A stretch of 64,000 nt of DNA from Streptomyces cinerochromogenes (GTDB lineage Bacteria; Actinomycetota; Actinomycetes; Streptomycetales; Streptomycetaceae). Every line of letters starts with the position of its first letter. Within the stretch, counting starts at the first letter, position 1. This document shows positions 23,094 through 31,823 of the stretch, piece by piece. The notes beneath the pieces were generated by a model. The model worked only from the letters and a program-made list of their open reading frames with translations. It had not been told where the DNA came from and did no database searches. Made by a program: the position numbers and the translations under genes. The stretch lies in contig NZ_BMRM01000005.1 of NCBI RefSeq assembly GCF_014648635.1, positions 248,001 to 312,000 on the forward strand, given 5' to 3'.

Positions 23094-25880
23094 ATGCCCG
23101 ACACCCGGCCCGCGCCGACACCCGCCCAGCCCGTGCCCGTCCACGTCCGGCAGACACCCGTACACGCCGAGCAGACACCCGTACACCCCCGGCGAACGCC
23201 CGTACACGCCGAGCAGACGCCCCCGCGGACGCCCGCAGACGTCCAGCAGGCGCCCGCGCCCGCCCGTCACGCGCCCGTGCACGCGCTGCTCGCGGACGGC
23301 ACCACCGTCCGGATCCGGCGGGCCGGCCCCGAGGACCACGACGCGGTGCTGGCGCTGTACGAGGCGATGTCCCCGGACAACCTCCGGCTGCGGTTCTTCA
23401 GTCTCAGCCGGGTCTCCGTCCAACGGGCCGCCCACCGCGCGACCGCGCCCGGGCGGCCCGGGCACCGCACCCTGCTCGCCGAGCACGCCGGCCGCCTGGT
23501 GGGTCTGGCGGAGTACGACGGTCCGCCCGGCGGCACCACGGCCGACGCGGCCCTGGCCGTCGCCGACGACTGGCACCACCGCGGCGTCGCCACCCTGCTG
23601 CTCGAACACCTCGCGGACGCCGCACGCACGGCCGGCATCACGGCGTTCACCGCCGACGCCCTGGCCGAGAACCGCGAGGTCCTGAAGGTCTTCCACGACC
23701 TCGGACTGCGGGTGACGCGCCACTACGACGGACCGGAGGTGCACTGTGTCGTCGAACTCACCGAGGACGAGGACTACCTGCGCGCCGTGGAGGCACGCGC
23801 CGGCCGCGCCGGGGTGGCCAGCCTGCGACCGCTGCTGCGTCCCCGGTCCGTGGTGGTGATCGGCGCCGGCCGCGGGCCCGGTTCCGCGGGCCGGGCCGTC
23901 CTGCGCACCATCCGTCGCGGCGGCTTCACGGGCCGCCTGTTCGCCGTGCATCCCGGGGCGCACGCGCTGTGCGGGGTGCCCGCCCACCCCTCCGTCGCCG
24001 CGCTGCCGGTCGTGCCCGACCTGGCGGTGATCGCCGTACCCGCCGCGGCCGTGCCCGGGGCCGCCGAGGAGTGCGGCCGAGCGGGGGTGCGCGCCCTGCT
24101 CGTCGTGTCCGACGGGCTCGACGCCCGCCTCTCGAACGCCCTGATGGAGGTGTGCCGCGGCCACGGGATGCGGCTGCTCGGCCCCCACTCCCTCGGCCTC
24201 GCCACCACCGACGACGGCATCCGGCTGAACGCCACCCTCACCACCGGCCCCCCCGGGCCCGGCACCGCCGGGGTGGCCGTGCAGTCCGGCGGCGTCGGCA
24301 TCGCCCTGCTCGACGGTCTGGCGCGGCTCGGCATCGGCCTGTCGGAGTTCGTCTCGCTCGGCGACAAGTACGACGTCAGCGGCAACGACCTGCTCCAGTG
24401 GTGGGAGGCCGACGGCCGCACCGGCCTCGCGGTGCTGCACCTGGAGTCCTTCGGCAACCCGCGCGCCTTCTCCCGTACCGCCCGCCGGGTGGCCCGGGCG
24501 ATGCCGGTGCTGACCGTGGACGCCGGCCGTTCCGAGCCGGGCCGCGCCGTGACCCGGCAGGCCTTGTTCGCCCAGGCCGGGATCACCGCCACCCGAACGG
24601 TCGCCGAACTCCTCGACACCGCGGCCCTGCTGCACGCGCAACCGCTGCCGCACGGCACACGGGTCGCCGTCGTGAGCAACGCGCGCGGGCTGGGCGTGCT
24701 GGCCGCCGACGCCTGCGCGGACGCCGGACTGAGCGTGCCGCCGCTCGACGCGGCCCTGGCGGCGGAGCTGCGGGACCTGCTGCCCGAGGGGGCCGCCGCC
24801 GGGAACCCGGTGGACGTCACGGCCGCCGTCGGCGAGGAGCGGTTGCTGGCCTGCGTCGAACGCCTGGCCCGGCACGACGGCGTCGACGCGGTCCTGGTCA
24901 CCCTGGTGCCGACGGCGGTCGCCGCGGCGACCGGTGACGATCCGCTCCGCGCGCTGACGGAGCTGCCCTTCCCGCTCCCCCGCCCGGTGGTCGCGGTGCT
25001 GCCCGCGCAGGCGGCCCGGGTGGAGCTGCGGCGGTCACGGGGCGGCACGCCGCTGCCCGTCCACTCCGACGCCGCGGACGCCGCCCGCGCCCTCGCCCAC
25101 GCCGCCCGGCGGGCCGCCTGGCTGTCCCAGCGGCCGGACACCTCACCGGAACCGGTCGAGGCCGACACCGGCAGGGCCAGGCGGCTCGTCGCCGCCTGGC
25201 TGGAGGAGCATCCCGCGGGCGGCCGGCTCGACCCGCGCGACACGGCCGCGCTCCTCGCCTGCTACGGCATCCCGCAGCCGCCCTGGGCCTGGGCGCGCGA
25301 CGAGGACGAGGCGGTGCGGGCCGCGGAGCGGCTCGCGGGGGCCGACGGGCGGGTGGTGCTGAGGGCGTACGTGCCGGGGCCGCCGCCCCGGGACGAACGG
25401 GGTGCCGTCCCTCTCGACGTGCACGGTGCCGCGCGCATCAGGGCCGCCCACCGGGACCTGGTCACCCGCTTCGGCGACCTGCTGGCCGGCGTGGTGGTCC
25501 AGCCGCCCGCCGACCGGGGCACCGAGCTGTTCGCCGGGGTCGTCCAGGACGAGGTCTTCGGCCCGCTGGTGGTCTACGGCCCCGGCGGCGCGGCGGCGGA
25601 GCCGCTCGCCGGCCACGCCGTACGGCTCGCCCCGCTCACCGGCCGCGACGCGCACGACCTGGTGACCGCACCCGGCCTTCCGGCCGCGCCCGCCGCGCAC
25701 ACCGCCCGCCTGGAACAGCTCCTGCACCGCCTGTCCCGGCTCGCCTGCGACCTGCCCCACGTGACGGAGGCCGCCCTCGACCCCCTCCTGGCCGGACCCC
25801 ACGGCGTCCACGCCCTGAACGCCCGGATCCACCTCACCCCCCACCGCCCGAACGACCCGTACCTCCGCCGCCTGCGCTGA
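23094..25880 (+). CDS. GNAT acetyltransferase fused to NDP-forming acyl-CoA synthetase-like domain (PatA type)
   Basis: A 928-residue protein. After a Pro/His-rich repeat tail (about residues 15-60), residues about 65-215 form a GNAT acetyltransferase (VADDWHHRGVATLLLEHLADAA, acetyl-CoA loop). The remainder resembles ADP-forming acyl-CoA synthetase: CoA-binding Rossmann part (SVVVIGAGRGPGSAGRAVLRTI), succinyl-CoA ligase-like parts and a C-terminal ATP-grasp part. The domain order, acetyltransferase first, is that of Streptomyces PatA-type protein lysine acetyltransferases, which silence acetyl-CoA synthetase and other enzymes. The loop that carries the phospho-histidine in active synthetases appears deleted after GRSEPGRAV, so that half is probably regulatory. 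ATG at 23094 follows GGAGGGAG. Confidence 0.85.
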   Translation: MPDTRPAPTPAQPVPVHVRQTPVHAEQTPVHPRRTPVHAEQTPPRTPADVQQAPAPARHAPVHALLADGTTVRIRRAGPEDHDAVLALYEAMSPDNLRLRFFSLSRVSVQRAAHRATAPGRPGHRTLLAEHAGRLVGLAEYDGPPGGTTADAALAVADDWHHRGVATLLLEHLADAARTAGITAFTADALAENREVLKVFHDLGLRVTRHYDGPEVHCVVELTEDEDYLRAVEARAGRAGVASLRPLLRPRSVVVIGAGRGPGSAGRAVLRTIRRGGFTGRLFAVHPGAHALCGVPAHPSVAALPVVPDLAVIAVPAAAVPGAAEECGRAGVRALLVVSDGLDARLSNALMEVCRGHGMRLLGPHSLGLATTDDGIRLNATLTTGPPGPGTAGVAVQSGGVGIALLDGLARLGIGLSEFVSLGDKYDVSGNDLLQWWEADGRTGLAVLHLESFGNPRAFSRTARRVARAMPVLTVDAGRSEPGRAVTRQALFAQAGITATRTVAELLDTAALLHAQPLPHGTRVAVVSNARGLGVLAADACADAGLSVPPLDAALAAELRDLLPEGAAAGNPVDVTAAVGEERLLACVERLARHDGVDAVLVTLVPTAVAAATGDDPLRALTELPFPLPRPVVAVLPAQAARVELRRSRGGTPLPVHSDAADAARALAHAARRAAWLSQRPDTSPEPVEADTGRARRLVAAWLEEHPAGGRLDPRDTAALLACYGIPQPPWAWARDEDEAVRAAERLAGADGRVVLRAYVPGPPPRDERGAVPLDVHGAARIRAAHRDLVTRFGDLLAGVVVQPPADRGTELFAGVVQDEVFGPLVVYGPGGAAAEPLAGHAVRLAPLTGRDAHDLVTAPGLPAAPAAHTARLEQLLHRLSRLACDLPHVTEAALDPLLAGPHGVHALNARIHLTPHRPNDPYLRRLR
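23151..23213 (+). repeat. Three tandem 21-bp repeats in the PatA-like N-terminus
   Basis: In-frame 21-bp units encode QTPVHAE, QTPVHPR and RTPVHAE, followed by a degenerate fourth, QTPPRTP. They add a flexible Pro/His-rich tail ahead of the GNAT domain. Relatives in memory lack such a tail or have unrelated ones. Confidence 0.85.
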
Positions 25881-26002
25881 CAGGGCCGACCCGTCATGCC
25901 CCGCCGCTCGCGCCGGGCCGCAGCGGGTCCGCGGACCGGCCCGCCGCGCCCCCCCTGCGCTGCCCGCCCCCGACCGGCCCCACGCCGCCTGCGCTGACAG
26001 GG
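25866..26002. repeat. 20-bp direct repeat copying the 3' end of the PatA-like gene
   Basis: CGCCGCCTGCGCTGACAGGG is present at 25866-25885, spanning the gene's stop codon, and again perfectly at 25983-26002, ten bases before the end of the convergent kinase gene. The 117-base offset region between is GC-rich with no gene. Confidence 0.9.
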
Positions 26003-26011
26003 AGTCGGCTC

Positions 26012-27769
26012 TCAGGCCTCTGTCCTGGCGCCGGACTTGGCCTCGCCCGCGCCCAGAGGCGCGTGCCAGACCAGTCGGGTGCCGCCCGTCGGCGGACGGT
26101 CGAGTCGCATGTCGCCGCCGAGTCCGCGCGCCCGCTCCGTGAGGTTGCGCAGACCGCTGCGGCGGCCCTCGGGCGGGATGCCTACGCCGTCGTCGGTGAC
26201 CGTGAGGCGGACCTCGCGGCCGTCGGTCCGGAGGACCACGTCGGCGCGGCCGGCGCGGGCGTGCCGGGCGATGTTGGTGAGGGACTCGGCCAGGACGGCC
26301 ACGACGTGGTCGGCGGTCTCCTGCGGCACGTGCGTGTCGAGCAGCCCCTCCATCCGGACGCTGGGCGCGAAGCCCAGTACGGGCGCCGCCTGGCCGACCA
26401 CCCGCACCGCGCGGGCCCGCAGCCCCGGCGCCTCGTCGCCCTCGCGGGTGCGCAGGCCGAAGATCGTCGACCTGATGATCTTGATGGTCTCGTCGAGGTC
26501 GTCCACGGCCCGCCGCACCCGCTCCGAGGCCTCGGCGTGCTGGATGAACCGGCCCGCGCTCTGCAGCGTCATCCCCGTCGCGAACAGCCGCTGGATGGCC
26601 AGGTCGTGCAGGTCCCGGGCGATCCGGTCGCGGTCCTCCAGCAGCGCGATCTGCTCGGCGTCCCGGCGGCGCTCGGCGAGTTCCATCGCGACGGCGGCCT
26701 GCGCGGCGAACCCCTTCAGCAGCTCCGTCTCCTTCTCGGAGAAGTCACTCGCCCCCGACTCCCGCACCAGCAGCACCACGCCCCGCATCCGGTCCTCCCG
26801 GCCGATCGGCACGGCGACGGCCGGGCCCAGGCCGGCGAACCGCCGAGGGCCCGCGGTGACCCGCTCGTCGCGCGAGACGTCCGGGCTGCTGACCGGCGCG
26901 CCGAGGGCGAAGGCCCGTCCCGTGAGGCTGCCGTCGACGGGCAGCACCAGGCCGCGGTGTGCCTCCGCCTCCCGGCCGAGGGCCAGTTCCACCGCGAGGG
27001 TGCCGGTGTCCTTCACGGGGGTCGCCACCGTGGCGAGCGCCGCGCCGGTGATGTCCCGCGCCCGCTCCGCGATCAGCCCCAGCGCCTCGTGCTGGCCCGC
27101 GCCGGACATCAGGGTGCTGCTGATCTCCGCGCTCGCCTCCAGCCAGCGCTCCCGCAGCCGGGACTCCTCGTACAGGCGGGCGTTGTCGATCGCCACGCCC
27201 GCCGCCACGGCCAGCGTGGACAGCAGCGACTCGTCGTCCTCGTCGAACTGCCGCCCGCCCCGCTTCTCGGTCAGGTAGAGATTGCCGAAGACCTGGTCGC
27301 GCACCCGGATGGGAACGCCGAGGAAGCTGTTCATCGGCGGATGGTTGGGCGGGAAGCCGTACGACGCGGCGTGCTCGGAGAGCTTGGCCAGCCGCAGCGG
27401 CACGGGGTGGCGGATCAGTTCGCCCAGGATGCCGCGGCCGTCGGGGAAGCGGCCGATGCGGGCGATCTCCTCGTCGCCGACGCCGACCGTGATGAACGCC
27501 GAGAGCCGCCTGCCGTCCGAGCCGATCACGCCGAGCGCCGCGTACTCGGCGTCGACCAGGGCCGCGGCGGCCTCCACGATGCCGCGCAGCGCCTGTTCCA
27601 GGTCGAGTTCGCGGCCGACGGAGAGCACCGCCTCCAGCAGGCTGTGCACCCGGTCCTGGGTGCCGCGGGCCGCGTCCAGACGGGCCTGAAGCTCGTCCAG
27701 CAGTTCGTCCAGCCTCAGCTGGGGCAGCCGCACGCCCCGTGCCGCGCGCCCGTCCTCGGAGCTTCCCAC
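26012..27769 (-). CDS. DosS/DevS-like GAF sensor histidine kinase
   Basis: A 585-residue kinase. Two GAF domains come first; GAF-A contains SYGFPPNHPPMNSFLGVPIRVRD, in which the His of NHPPM matches, from memory, the haem-ligand position of mycobacterial DosS/DosT, and FGNLYLTEKRGG. A HisKA_3 domain has the phospho-acceptor His in DRDRIARDLHDLAIQRLF, and a HATPase_c domain follows (SLTNIARHARA, TDDGVGIPPEG). The order is that of oxygen/redox sensors of the DosS or OsdK type. GTG at 27769 has GAGGAACGGCA before it; a GTG at 27820 would add 17 residues. The partner is very likely the NarL-type regulator at 28518, with one gene between them on the other strand. Confidence 0.88.
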   Translation of the reverse strand: MGSSEDGRAARGVRLPQLRLDELLDELQARLDAARGTQDRVHSLLEAVLSVGRELDLEQALRGIVEAAAALVDAEYAALGVIGSDGRRLSAFITVGVGDEEIARIGRFPDGRGILGELIRHPVPLRLAKLSEHAASYGFPPNHPPMNSFLGVPIRVRDQVFGNLYLTEKRGGRQFDEDDESLLSTLAVAAGVAIDNARLYEESRLRERWLEASAEISSTLMSGAGQHEALGLIAERARDITGAALATVATPVKDTGTLAVELALGREAEAHRGLVLPVDGSLTGRAFALGAPVSSPDVSRDERVTAGPRRFAGLGPAVAVPIGREDRMRGVVLLVRESGASDFSEKETELLKGFAAQAAVAMELAERRRDAEQIALLEDRDRIARDLHDLAIQRLFATGMTLQSAGRFIQHAEASERVRRAVDDLDETIKIIRSTIFGLRTREGDEAPGLRARAVRVVGQAAPVLGFAPSVRMEGLLDTHVPQETADHVVAVLAESLTNIARHARAGRADVVLRTDGREVRLTVTDDGVGIPPEGRRSGLRNLTERARGLGGDMRLDRPPTGGTRLVWHAPLGAGEAKSGARTEA

Positions 27770-28088
27770 TGCCGTTCCTCCAGCCCCGTCCCCGCGTACA
27801 ACCGCCCCACCGGGACTCACGTTAGCGGGCCGCGGGCCGGGGGGACGACACGGGATCGCGCGTACGGCTGCCCGGCGGCCGGGCAGCCGGACAGCGGGGT
27901 GATCGGGCTCGGGACGCCGGCAGCCGATGCCGCCGCGGGCGGCGGTGTCGCTGATGTCGCGGGCCGGGACTGATGCTGCGGCCGTTGCCGCCGCCCTGCG
28001 GAGCCGTTGCCGCGGCTGCGGCGGCCGCCCCCTGGACAGGGCCGGTCGGCCCTATCCCGTCCGGGGTGCCCGCGCGGACGATGGCCTG

Positions 28089-28499
28089 GTGCTTCGGAAC
28101 GGCGACTTTCACACGCTCGACCGACGGGCCTGCCTGCGCCTGCTGGGCGGGGTGCCGGTCGGCCGTGTCGTGTACACCCAGCAGGCGCTGCCGGCCGTGC
28201 TGCCGGTCAACTTCCGCCTGGACACGGACTCCTCGGTGGTGCTGCGGACCGCGGCCGGCTCGGAGCTGGTGCGCGCGGTCGACGGTGCCGTGGTCGCCTT
28301 CGAGGCGGACGAGTTCGACGCGGTGACCCACTCCGGCTGGAGCGTGGTCGTGACCGGCCGGGCCGCGCTGGTGACGGACCCCGCCGAGCACGAACGCCTC
28401 GCACGGTACGGCCCCGACTCCTGGATGCCGGTCGGGGACGGGGTGTTCGTACGGATCGAGTCGGACATGGTCACCGGGCGCCGGCTGTCCGGCACGTGA
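28089..28499 (+). CDS. Pyridoxamine 5'-phosphate oxidase-like (split-barrel) flavoprotein
   Basis: A small split-barrel protein, about 136 residues from the GTG at 28089. It contains LLGGVPVGRVVYTQQALPAVLPVNFRLD in pieces, the conserved flavin-binding entry, and WSVVVTGRAALV. Proteins of this family occur many times in dormancy-type regulons of actinobacteria, next to DosR-like regulators, and bind F420 or FMN. An upstream start (ATG 27954 or so) would add about 45 residues of weaker codon bias and Arg/Ala-rich sequence, so I prefer the short form. It is convergent with the response regulator, whose gene ends 18 bases away. Confidence 0.78.
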   Translation: MLRNGDFHTLDRRACLRLLGGVPVGRVVYTQQALPAVLPVNFRLDTDSSVVLRTAAGSELVRAVDGAVVAFEADEFDAVTHSGWSVVVTGRAALVTDPAEHERLARYGPDSWMPVGDGVFVRIESDMVTGRRLSGT

Positions 28500-28517
28500 G
28501 CGCGGGGTGCCGGCGGC

Positions 28518-29234
28518 TCAGCGCCCTTCGGCGTGTCCCTGGGCGTGTCCTTCGGCCCGCAGGCGGTCCTGGGCCTGGGTGGCGATGACGGCGGCCTGGA
28601 CCCGGCGCTCGACGCCGAGCTTGGCCAGCAGCCGGGAGATGTGGTTCTTCACCGTCTTCTCGGCGAGGTACAGCCGCCCGCCGATCTCCCGGTTGGTCAG
28701 GCCCTCGCCGATGAGGGCCAGGATCTCCCGCTCCCGCGCGGTCAGCCCGGGCAGGGCGTCCGGCTCGGTCTCCTTCTCCCGGCCGTCCCGCAGTCGGGCC
28801 ATGAGCCTGGTGGTGGCGCTCGGGTCCAGCAGGGACTGCCCCGCGGCCACCGTGCGCACCGCCGAGACCAGGCCGGAGCCCTGGATCTGCTTCAGGACGT
28901 AGCCGGACGCACCGGCCATGATCGAGTCGAGCAGGGCCTCCTCGTCGTCGAACGAGGTCAGCATCAGACAGGCCAGCTCCGGCAGCTGCGAACGCAGTTC
29001 CCGGCAGGCGGTCACCCCGTCGCCGTCGGGCAGCCGGACGTCGAGCACCGCGACGTCGGGGCGCAAGGCGGGGACACGCGCCAGGGCCTGCGCGACGGTG
29101 GCCGCCTCGCCGGTCACCGTGATGTCCGGCTCGTCGTCCAGCAGGTCGCGCACCCCGCGCCGCACCACCTCGTGGTCGTCCAGGAGGAAGACCCGGATGG
29201 GGTGGTCGGGTCCGGCCTGCTCGCGCTCCGCCAT
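28518..29234 (-). CDS. NarL/FixJ response regulator (DosR/OsdR-like)
   Basis: A 238-residue regulator. The receiver domain starts [21 protein letters not shown] with the acidic pair DD, the phospho-acceptor Asp in [13 protein letters not shown], the conserved Thr/Ser in [12 protein letters not shown] and Lys in GYVLKQIQG. The C-terminal LuxR HTH reads [40 protein letters not shown] in pieces. These match the DosR/DevR family, the regulator of hypoxic dormancy in mycobacteria and of stress and development (OsdR) in streptomycetes. The ATG at 29234 has AAGGAG nearby. A DosS-like kinase lies 750 bases downstream. Confidence 0.9.
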   Translation of the reverse strand: MAEREQAGPDHPIRVFLLDDHEVVRRGVRDLLDDEPDITVTGEAATVAQALARVPALRPDVAVLDVRLPDGDGVTACRELRSQLPELACLMLTSFDDEEALLDSIMAGASGYVLKQIQGSGLVSAVRTVAAGQSLLDPSATTRLMARLRDGREKETEPDALPGLTAREREILALIGEGLTNREIGGRLYLAEKTVKNHISRLLAKLGVERRVQAAVIATQAQDRLRAEGHAQGHAEGR

Positions 29235-29468
29235 GGGTCGCTCCTTGTGACACGTTCGGTTCTCCTCGGTGATCCTTCCCCCTCCGAGGGACCAAGGACC
29301 AGGGCCGATCGGCCCTGCCTGGCACGGCGGTCCGCCGCCGCCGGCGCGTGGCGCGGCGGCGCCGGCCGGAGGGGACACGGGCTACGCGCGTGGTTCCCGT
29401 GGCCCGGACCAGGTGATAGACACAGCGGGATCACAGTTCCTGTCCGCCAGCAGGAAGGTTGCTGCCGC

Positions 29469-30863
29469 ATGTCTGCAACACGCCGTCAGATCCTGGCCAA
29501 AGCAAGTGCCCTGGGAGCGGGCATCGCCTTCACCGGAGCCCTGTCCGAGCTCTTCGCGGGCACCGCCGCCGCGCTGGGCCCGGGTCGCACCGGCTACGGC
29601 CCGCTCGTCCCCGATCCGAACGGCCTGCTCGATCTGCCGAAAGGTTTCCGCTACACCGTGCTCTCCCGCGAGGGCGACCAGCTCCGCTCCGGAGAGGGCC
29701 TTGTCCCCTCGAACCACGACGGCATGGCCGCCTTCGCCGGCAGAGCCGGCCGTACGCACCTCGTCCGCAACCACGAGAACCGCGTCACCGCGCGGATCCC
29801 GGTACCGACCGTCAGCGGTCTCACCTACGACCCGGCGGGCAAGGGCGGCTGTACGGCCCTGACCCTCGACGCCGACGACCGCGTGCTGTCCGAGCGGGTC
29901 GCCATCGCCGGTACGGCCGTCAACTGCGCGGGGGGCCGCACTCCGTGGGGCACCTGGCTGACCTGCGAGGAGACCGAGGACAGGGCGGGAACCAACGGCT
30001 ACACCAAGGACCACGGCTTCATCTTCGAGGTCCACCCCACCGACCCGCACCGCACCGGCGCCGTCCCGCTGACCGCGATGGGCCGCTTCCAGCACGAGGC
30101 GATCGCGGTCGACCCGCGCAGCGGCGTCGTGTACGAGACGGAGGACGCGTTCCTCAAGCCGTTCGGCCTGTTCTACCGCTTCCTCCCGCACAAGCCGCTG
30201 GGCGGCGTCGGTTCGCTGCGCGCGGGCGGCCGGCTCCAGGCGATGCGGGTGCCCGGCGTACCGGACCTGTCCACGATCCAGGAGACCGGCGCGCACTTCG
30301 ACGGCGTGGAATGGGTGGACGTACCCGACCCGCTGGCCGCCGCCACCCCCACCCGCCTGCAGGACTACGGCCCGCGGGGCATCACGCACGCGCAGAAGCT
30401 GGAGGGCTGCTACTGGGGCGGCTCCTGCGTGTACTTCGTGTCGTCCTTCGCCCGCAGCGCGGAGGGTTCGGCGGCCGACCACTACGGCCAGATCTGGCGC
30501 TACGACCCGCGGCGGCGCCGCCTGACGCTGGTCGTCGTCTTCGGCCCGGCCACGGACGTGCAACTGCCCGGCGAGTCCCCGGACAACATCTGCCTCGCCC
30601 CGAGCGGCGGCCTGATGGTGTGCGAGGACGGCAACGGCGCACAGCACGTCTTCGGCGTGACGCGCACCGGCGAGGTGTACGCGATGGCCCGCAACCGACA
30701 GGTCCTCACGTCGGCCGCCGCCGCGGCGGCGGGCGGAACCCCCGCGGCGCCGGAATGGGGCGAGTTCGCCGGGGTCGCCTTCTCCCCCGACGGCGGGACG
30801 ATGTACGTCAACTGCTACACGCCCGGCACCACCTTCGCGGTGACCGGGCCCTGGCGGGGATAG
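29469..30863 (+). CDS. Tat-exported PhoX-family phosphatase-like protein
   Basis: A 464-residue protein of the PhoX/DUF839 family. The N-terminus TRRQILAKASALGAGIAF is a Tat signal. The body contains NCAGGRTPWGTWLTCEE, with the Cys and Glu that bind the Fe-Ca cluster in PhoX, GRFQHEAIAVDP, and SPDNICLAPSGGLMVCEDG near the end, the usual family blocks in order. PhoX enzymes release phosphate from phosphomonoesters outside the cell; I cannot confirm activity for this member. The ATG at 29469 follows AGGAAGG. No PHO box was recognised in the 234-base gap shared with the response regulator gene. Confidence 0.87.
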   Translation: MSATRRQILAKASALGAGIAFTGALSELFAGTAAALGPGRTGYGPLVPDPNGLLDLPKGFRYTVLSREGDQLRSGEGLVPSNHDGMAAFAGRAGRTHLVRNHENRVTARIPVPTVSGLTYDPAGKGGCTALTLDADDRVLSERVAIAGTAVNCAGGRTPWGTWLTCEETEDRAGTNGYTKDHGFIFEVHPTDPHRTGAVPLTAMGRFQHEAIAVDPRSGVVYETEDAFLKPFGLFYRFLPHKPLGGVGSLRAGGRLQAMRVPGVPDLSTIQETGAHFDGVEWVDVPDPLAAATPTRLQDYGPRGITHAQKLEGCYWGGSCVYFVSSFARSAEGSAADHYGQIWRYDPRRRRLTLVVVFGPATDVQLPGESPDNICLAPSGGLMVCEDGNGAQHVFGVTRTGEVYAMARNRQVLTSAAAAAAGGTPAAPEWGEFAGVAFSPDGGTMYVNCYTPGTTFAVTGPWRG

Positions 30864-31069
30864 CGCTCCTGCCCGAAGTGGCTCGGCCCGCCGTCGCGCA
30901 GGACCGGGCGGCCGAGCCGGGCGGCCCGGGCACGCGGCGGCAGGGTCCAGGTGCCGTCGGCACGGCGCAGGTCCGCCGCGTGCCAGGGCGTGGTCCAGGC
31001 GTCGGGGGCGTCGAGGAGGCGGATGCCGAACTTGGGGACATGCCGAACGACGAGGTGCCACCACCCATG
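30815..31069 (-). pseudogene. Gene fragment of unknown origin
   Basis: An open frame on the minus strand, 84 codons to a TAG at 30815, reads HGWWHLVVRHVPKFGIRLL and DAPDAWTTPWHAADLRRADG and then an Arg-rich end. It has strong GC third positions and sensible amino-acid composition, but no start codon of its own. It overlaps the end of the phoX-like gene by about 49 bases in antisense. It appears to be the 3' part of some enzyme gene whose front is missing, joined to a membrane gene fragment (31062-31298). The family is not recognised. Confidence 0.4.
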
Positions 31070-31298
31070 GGTGCAGGACGGTCTGTACGGCGAGCACGAC
31101 GGTCACGATCAGCGGCAACCCGCGCTCACGGCCCGCCAGGCACCAGCCCAGGGAACCGGTCGCGGCGAACCCGGCGGCCGGCGCCCGGGCGGGCACACGG
31201 CTTCCGGACATGAGGACGTGGCCGAGGACGCCGAGCAGCACACAGACGGCGGCGAACACCGCGGCCCGTACCGTACGAGAACACCACCCGGCAGTCAT
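31062..31298 (-). pseudogene. Truncated membrane-protein gene downstream of the copper chaperone
   Basis: The frame starts with an ATG at 31298, six bases after the PCuAC stop, so it belongs to the copper operon. It encodes two hydrophobic helices (AAVFAAVCVLLGVLGHVLM and a second near VTVVLAVQTVLH) with GRERGLPL between, as in a membrane protein commonly seen next to PCuAC genes in streptomycetes. After about 79 codons the frame loses its membrane character and a different frame takes over. The gene looks truncated or frameshifted; the downstream fragment may be unrelated. Confidence 0.5.
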
Positions 31299-31304
31299 GT
31301 TTCG

Positions 31305-31823
31305 TCAGGAAGCGCTGTCGGCCGGGCGGATCACAACGGCTGTCGTCCTGATCGTCCCGCTGTGCTCGAAGCGCAGGGTGAACGGCACGACGTCCCCGGC
31401 CTTCCACCCCTTCCCCGCCCGGAGCGTCACGTCGACGCCGGCCGGTGACATGAGGACGGCCCCGCCGGCCGGAACGGTCACCGAGTCCACGCTCTGCCGG
31501 TAGGCGGCACCGCTGCCGGACATGCGGTGGCGGCTGAGCGCGACCTCGCCGCCGGTCGCGGCGGAGGTCACCTCGACCAACCGGTCGTCGGCGCCGCCGG
31601 AGTTGAGGAGCGAGAAGAACGCGGCGGTCTCCGTCGTACCGCCGTAGGGCAGGAGGACACGTCCGGGAGCCACCTGGACCCTGGGCGGACTGCCCGCCTG
31701 CCCGGCCGTGACCCAGAGGGTCAGGCCGGCGAGGGCGAGGCCGAACGCGGCCACGGGGGCGAGAGCGGCGCGCAGAGCGTCCGCCGGGCGACGGCGGGCC
31801 GGCCGCCGGGGGCTCGTGGTCAT
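31305..31823 (-). CDS. PCu(A)C periplasmic-type copper chaperone
   Basis: A 172-residue exported copper-binding protein. An N-terminal hydrophobic segment (about residues 23-45) acts as signal or anchor. The PCuAC fold shows AAFFSLLNSGGADDRLVEV, then HRM in LSRHRMSGSG and a later Met in AVLMSPAGVDVTL. These are the Met and His positions that bind Cu(I), though the usual HxM after the second Gly pair is replaced by LMSPAG, as in other streptomycete forms. Such proteins deliver Cu to cytochrome oxidase. Its ATG overlaps the stop of the Cu-ATPase gene (ATGA at 31820-31823). Confidence 0.85.
   Translation of the reverse strand: MTTSPRRPARRRPADALRAALAPVAAFGLALAGLTLWVTAGQAGSPPRVQVAPGRVLLPYGGTTETAAFFSLLNSGGADDRLVEVTSAATGGEVALSRHRMSGSGAAYRQSVDSVTVPAGGAVLMSPAGVDVTLRAGKGWKAGDVVPFTLRFEHSGTIRTTAVVIRPADSAS

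Noticed and set aside
29235..29468. PHO box before the phoX-like gene
   Set aside because: No 11-bp direct repeats of the GTTCACC type were found; GTTCC sequences there do not have the right spacing.
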